Shown here piece after piece: positions 13,850-16,120 of a DNA stretch of 16,120 nucleotides. Position numbers and translations under genes: made by a program. The notes beneath the pieces are model-generated. The model searched no databases and was not told the origin of the DNA. It saw only the letters and a program-made list of their open reading frames with translations. The stretch covers positions 1 to 16,120 of the forward strand of contig CAYQTL010000088.1 in NCBI GenBank assembly GCA_964420405.1, in the 5' to 3' direction. The first letter of the stretch is position 1; each line of letters starts with the position of its first letter. Origin of the DNA: CAYQTL01 sp964420405. GTDB taxonomy: Bacteria; Acidobacteriota; Thermoanaerobaculia; Thermoanaerobaculales; Sulfomarinibacteraceae.

Positions 13850-13867
13850 GCGTCCGCGTCCGCGTCC
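13850..13867. repeat. Hexamer repeat GCGTCC, three copies
   Basis: Three exact GCGTCC units follow the purF-type stop by 10 bases. Confidence 0.55.
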
Positions 13868-13924
13868 GTGCCCGAGACGGTGCGCGGGATGTGGGTCGCC
13901 CGCCCTGGAGCGCGCGAGACCCCG

Positions 13925-13955
13925 GCCAGGCGCGGGCGCGGCGCCCGCGCCTGGC
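13925..13955. terminator. GC-rich hairpin 85 bases downstream of the PurF-type gene
   Basis: GCCAGGCGCGGGC (13925-13937) pairs perfectly with 13943-13955, and the pairing can extend one more G-C to leave a CGG loop. There is no T tract. It is the best candidate for the 3' end of the purF-type transcript. Confidence 0.45.
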
Positions 13956-14040
13956 GACGCGCCCAGCGGCCCGTCGGAGCCGCGGCGGAGGAGGCCGAGG
14001 GTGGCGGTGGGAATACGCTCCGGCGACCGCGACCTGTCCG

Positions 14041-14098
14041 CTGCCGCTGCCGCTGCCGCTGCCGCTGCCGCTGCCGCTGCCGCTGCCGCTGCCGCTGC
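14041..14098. repeat. Hexamer array CTGCCG running into an assembly gap
   Basis: Nine exact CTGCCG units plus CTGC run directly into the Ns, so the true array is longer. No gene is supported anywhere in 13841-14645; apparent frames are readings of this and neighbouring repeats. Confidence 0.85.
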
Positions 14099-14198
14099 NN
14101 NNNNNNNNNNNNNNNNNNNNNNNNNNNNNNNNNNNNNNNNNNNNNNNNNNNNNNNNNNNNNNNNNNNNNNNNNNNNNNNNNNNNNNNNNNNNNNNNNN
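14099..14198. other. Assembly gap of exactly 100 N
   Basis: A run of 100 N, the usual placeholder for a gap of unknown size, placed inside the CTGCCG array. Confidence 0.97.
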
Positions 14199-14248
14199 CG
14201 CTGGGAACGGGATCGGAAGCGCAGCCGACTCCCGAGTCCCGACTCCCG
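14199..14248. repeat. 50-base island between two gaps, identical to 14354-14403
   Basis: The whole 50-base fragment (CGCTGGGAACGGGATCGG to GACTCCCG) reappears without change at 14354-14403. It may be a genuine long-period repeat unit or an assembly duplicate of one sequence. Confidence 0.85.
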
Positions 14249-14348
14249 NNNNNNNNNNNNNNNNNNNNNNNNNNNNNNNNNNNNNNNNNNNNNNNNNNNN
14301 NNNNNNNNNNNNNNNNNNNNNNNNNNNNNNNNNNNNNNNNNNNNNNNN
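14249..14348. other. Second assembly gap of exactly 100 N
   Basis: A second run of 100 N, bounded by the two copies of the 50-base fragment and by GCTGCCGCTGGG, which resumes the CTGCCG phase. Confidence 0.97.
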
Positions 14349-14442
14349 GCTGCCGCTGGGAACGGGATCGGAAGCGCAGCCGACTCCCGAGTCCCGACTC
14401 CCGTCCCCGACTCCCGTCCCCGACCTCCGACCCCGGCCCCGA
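14349..14442. repeat. Second copy of the 50-base fragment plus ACTCCCG/TCCCCG tandem
   Basis: Starts with CTGCCG-phase bases, then the 50-base fragment (14354-14403), then ACTCCCG and TCCCCG words repeated with slight decay. It is C-rich on this strand and has no coding character. Confidence 0.65.
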
Positions 14443-14645
14443 GCCCCGGAACCCGACAACCCCGGGCATCAGGGATCCGGGCGACAGGCCGCAGGCTGCG
14501 GGAATCGGGATCCGGGGGCGCGGTCGCACTGGAGCGCCTCCATCCTGGCGGCATGACGCATTCGCGCCCGGTTTCACGGCCCGCGAATGCCGGCAGGATG
14601 CCGACACGACATGCCGCGGTCGCCGTCCGGCTGCCGCGACGCCGG

Positions 14646-14998
14646 TCACGTCGTGGGATGCAGCAGCCTCCAGGTCATCGCTCGGACCTCGTCGAACAGG
14701 GCGAGGGCGGCGCTCGCTGGGCCGGGGTCGACGGCTCCTGCCCTGGTCAGGAGCTCGAGGTGGACCGCGATCTCGTTCGCTGAGCCGTAGGCGATCCGCC
14801 AGTGGTACATCCGGTCCCGACCGCTGCGGCCCTGGCCCTCGGCCAGATTCGCCGGAACCGAGCTCGCAGCGCGGACCACCTGATCCGCCAGGCTCCGAAA
14901 CGGCGCCGGCACACGAGCGACGAGAGAGAGTGCTGTTCCCGCGGCCTCGTGGCTTTCGACAGCGCGATGAACGGACTGTTGTGGGACGCGTCGAGCAT
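14646..14998 (-). pseudogene. Four-helix-bundle (S23/IVS-like) protein gene with one frameshift
   Basis: Two minus-strand frames join into one protein of about 117 residues. The N-terminal part, MLDASHNSPFIALSK, begins at the ATG at 14998, behind a perfect GGAGGTGATC ribosome site. The remainder, in the next frame, reads SHEAAGTALSLVARVPAPF, then SLADQVVRAASSVPANLAEG, then GRDRMYHWRIAYGSANEI and on to LLHPTT. The NLAEG and A-x-GSA-x-E motifs are the signature of the four-helix-bundle family first found in 23S rRNA intervening sequences and related to the Avd accessory proteins of retroelements. Adding one base in the AAA run at 14954-14956 restores the full frame. A true mutation or an assembly error in a poorly assembled region are both possible. 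Its molecular function is not established. Confidence 0.75.
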
Positions 14999-15081
14999 GA
15001 TCACCTCCGGGTCGTGCATGTCTCCGTTCCCGCCGCGCGCTACCCGTTGGCCGTTCATGCACGACCCGGTGGTGATCATGC
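14995..15081 (-). promoter_or_regulatory. Inverted repeat enclosing the ribosome site and start codon of the four-helix-bundle gene
   Basis: Arms 14995-15020 and 15056-15081 pair at 25 of 26 positions around a 35-base loop. On the minus strand the 3' arm contains GGAGGTGATC followed at once by ATG; the 5' arm contains GATCACCACC, one base off the 16S rRNA 3' end GATCACCTCC. If folded in RNA, both the ribosome site and the start codon are fully buried. Other ATGs (15079, 15019) are in the same frame but have weaker ribosome sites. Confidence 0.8.
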
Positions 15082-15084
15082 CCA

Positions 15085-15169
15085 GCGACCGCGACCGCGA
15101 CTGCGACCGCGACACGACACGACACGACCGCTGCCGCTGTCGCTGTTGCTGCCCCTGCCACTGCCGCTG
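15085..15169. repeat. Mixed hexamer array GCGACC then GCTGCC
   Basis: Starts GCGACC, GCGACC, GCGACT, GCGACC, GCGACA, passes through CGACA pentamers, then GCTGCC, GCTGTC, GCTGTT, GCTGCC, CCTGCC, ACTGCC. It lies directly upstream (minus sense) of the start-site hairpin. From 15170 to 15300 there are degenerate GGGATC words and no gene. Confidence 0.65.
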
Positions 15170-15347
15170 GATCAGGGATCCTGGTGCCGGGATCCGGGCG
15201 GCGGGGATCGGGTGTCGGGATCGCGGTCGCCCGGCGGAGACGACGTTGCGGCCGGCGTCCCGGCGCCGCTCGTGCGACCGCGACGCCACCACCGCCGCTG
15301 CCAGCTCATTCCCCACGCGGACGAGTCAGAGCCGAAAGGCGACAGCT

Positions 15348-15366
15348 CATGTCCCCTGTGGACATG
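15348..15366. terminator. Small hairpin after the phosphatase gene
   Basis: CATGTCC (15348-15354) and GGACATG (15360-15366) pair around a five-base loop, 22 bases past the stop of the minus-strand phosphatase gene. No T tract follows, so termination is only a possibility. Confidence 0.35.
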
Positions 15367-15388
15367 TCTTCGGTCTCCGTGACCCCTC

Positions 15389-16120
15389 TCAGACGAGGCC
15401 GAGCACCGCACGGCACGCGGCGAGAACGGCGTCGTGCAGCGTCCCGTTGGTGGCGACGATCCCGCTCGGGTTGGCGAGCAGCCGTCCCTGGGAGAAGTCG
15501 AGGGGGTTTCCGTCGAGGTCGCTGACGCGGCCGCCGGCCTCATCGATCACGATCGAGCCGGCGGCGTGGTCCCAGCTCTTCTCGCGGTAGCCCTTCTTCG
15601 ACGGCAGCCGCAGGTAGATCGACGCCTCGCCGCGGGCGACGACGGCGTACTTGCACTGGCTGTCGATCCGGTACGACGGCGCCGTGATCCCGAGCCGGGC
15701 GGCGATCTGAGCCTGGTCCGAGTGCGCGGCGTGGGCCGCCTCGACCGACTCGCAGAACCGCGCCTCGGAGGTCGAGCCGATCCCGTCGACCGTCACCGGC
15801 CGGGGGTCGCCGCCGTCGACCGGAACCATCGTGGTGCCGGCGCCGCGGACCGCCGCGAACACGCAGCCGGTGCCGGCGTCCGGCCGGTCGGGGTCGACGA
15901 CCAGGTTCGGGCACCCGAGGGCGCCGACCACCACCCGGCCGTCCTCGACCAGCGCGAAGGCGACGGCGTACTGCTCGCCCCGCAGGAAGCCCTTGGTGCC
16001 GTCGACCGGGTCGAGCACCCAGTAGCGGCGGGCGTCGCCTCCGTGGTCGCCGCGATCCAGCGCCTTCCGGACGGCGCCGTGGTCGAGCTCCGGCGCGGCG
16101 CCGCGGACCAGGTCCCCGAC
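15389..16120 (-). CDS. Inositol-monophosphatase superfamily; probable HAL2-type 3'(2'),5'-bisphosphate nucleotidase (5' partial)
   Basis: The frame stays open to the window edge, so the N-terminus, including the first metal-binding Glu motif, is missing; about 243 residues are visible. The frame reads through position 16018 with a valine codon that is part of YWVLDPVDGTKGFLRG, so no start lies there. That motif is the metal-binding DPxDGT signature of the Mg-dependent, lithium-sensitive phosphatase superfamily. KGFLRGEQYAVAFAL and GALGCPNL resemble HAL2/SAL1-type enzymes that convert PAP to AMP in sulfur assimilation, more than inositol-1-phosphatases or CysQ. Near the C-terminus, WDHAAGSIVIDEAGG carries the third metal-site Asp, and DGNPLDFSQGRLLAN follows. 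No signal peptide can be assessed. No sulfur-assimilation gene is visible nearby. Confidence 0.85.
   Translation of the reverse strand, partial: VGDLVRGAAPELDHGAVRKALDRGDHGGDARRYWVLDPVDGTKGFLRGEQYAVAFALVEDGRVVVGALGCPNLVVDPDRPDAGTGCVFAAVRGAGTTMVPVDGGDPRPVTVDGIGSTSEARFCESVEAAHAAHSDQAQIAARLGITAPSYRIDSQCKYAVVARGEASIYLRLPSKKGYREKSWDHAAGSIVIDEAGGRVSDLDGNPLDFSQGRLLANPSGIVATNGTLHDAVLAACRAVLGLV

Noticed and set aside
12206..14554. A 782-codon minus-strand frame opposite the PurF-type gene
   Set aside because: It crosses both N gaps, is antisense to a strongly supported gene and is made largely of repeat translation.
14995..15081. Terminal inverted repeats of an insertion sequence
   Set aside because: The arms are only 35 bases apart with no transposase between them; the layout fits a hairpin over the start site better.

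Overview
The window comes from a very GC-rich bacterium. Purine-rich Shine-Dalgarno sites (GGAGG) precede most genes, there are two lipoproteins and several Sec-type exported proteins, and an OmpA/Pal-like protein indicates a Gram-negative envelope. The gene mix (OPT transporter, DUF4097 proteins, glycosylasparaginase, four-helix-bundle gene) and the many CGGGAT-type hexamer arrays between genes suggest an Acidobacteriota (Thermoanaerobaculia-like) or related genome. That placement is inference. Two runs of exactly 100 N show that this is a scaffolded draft assembly.

Layout. 1-2303 (+): a MauE-like membrane protein fused to a thioredoxin-like domain (cut by the left edge), an OmpA-family lipoprotein ending in a clear hairpin terminator, and a small LOG/TIGR00725-type protein. 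2304-2634: short tandem repeats and a probable promoter. 2635-4827 (+): an OPT-family transporter. 4828-5228: no gene, but a tandem array of long hairpins whose stems differ in sequence while staying paired. 5229-9603 (-): a probable four-gene transcription unit of exported or regulatory proteins (Trp-rich DUF6600-like protein, TPR protein, two DUF4097 beta-repeat proteins), with a good sigma-54 (-24/-12) site at its head. 9807-10904 (-): a Tat-type glycosylasparaginase-family hydrolase. 11091-11849 (+), divergent: an exported protein-L-isoaspartate methyltransferase lipoprotein. 11850-12373: inverted hexamer arrays and a promoter. 12374-13840 (+): a PurF-type amidophosphoribosyltransferase with all four B. 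subtilis-type Fe-S cysteines. 13841-14645: no gene; repeats, a strong hairpin and two assembly gaps. 14646-14998 (-): a four-helix-bundle (S23/IVS-like) gene broken by one frameshift, whose Shine-Dalgarno and start codon lie inside a 26-bp inverted repeat. 15085-15388: hexamer repeats. 15389-16120 (-): an inositol-monophosphatase superfamily member close to HAL2-type 3'(2'),5'-bisphosphate nucleotidases, cut by the right edge.

Functional themes. Much of the window serves the cell envelope: the OmpA lipoprotein, disulfide or redox chemistry, exported DUF4097/DUF6600 proteins, exported protein repair (PCMT) and an exported Asn/isoAsp-type hydrolase. PCMT and the asparaginase-family enzyme share a divergent intergenic region and both act on aspartyl or asparaginyl linkages, which hints at joint handling of damaged or modified Asn/Asp. 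The most unusual material is non-coding: the covarying hairpin array at about 4.97-5.22 kb and the start-site hairpin of the four-helix-bundle gene at about 15.0 kb.
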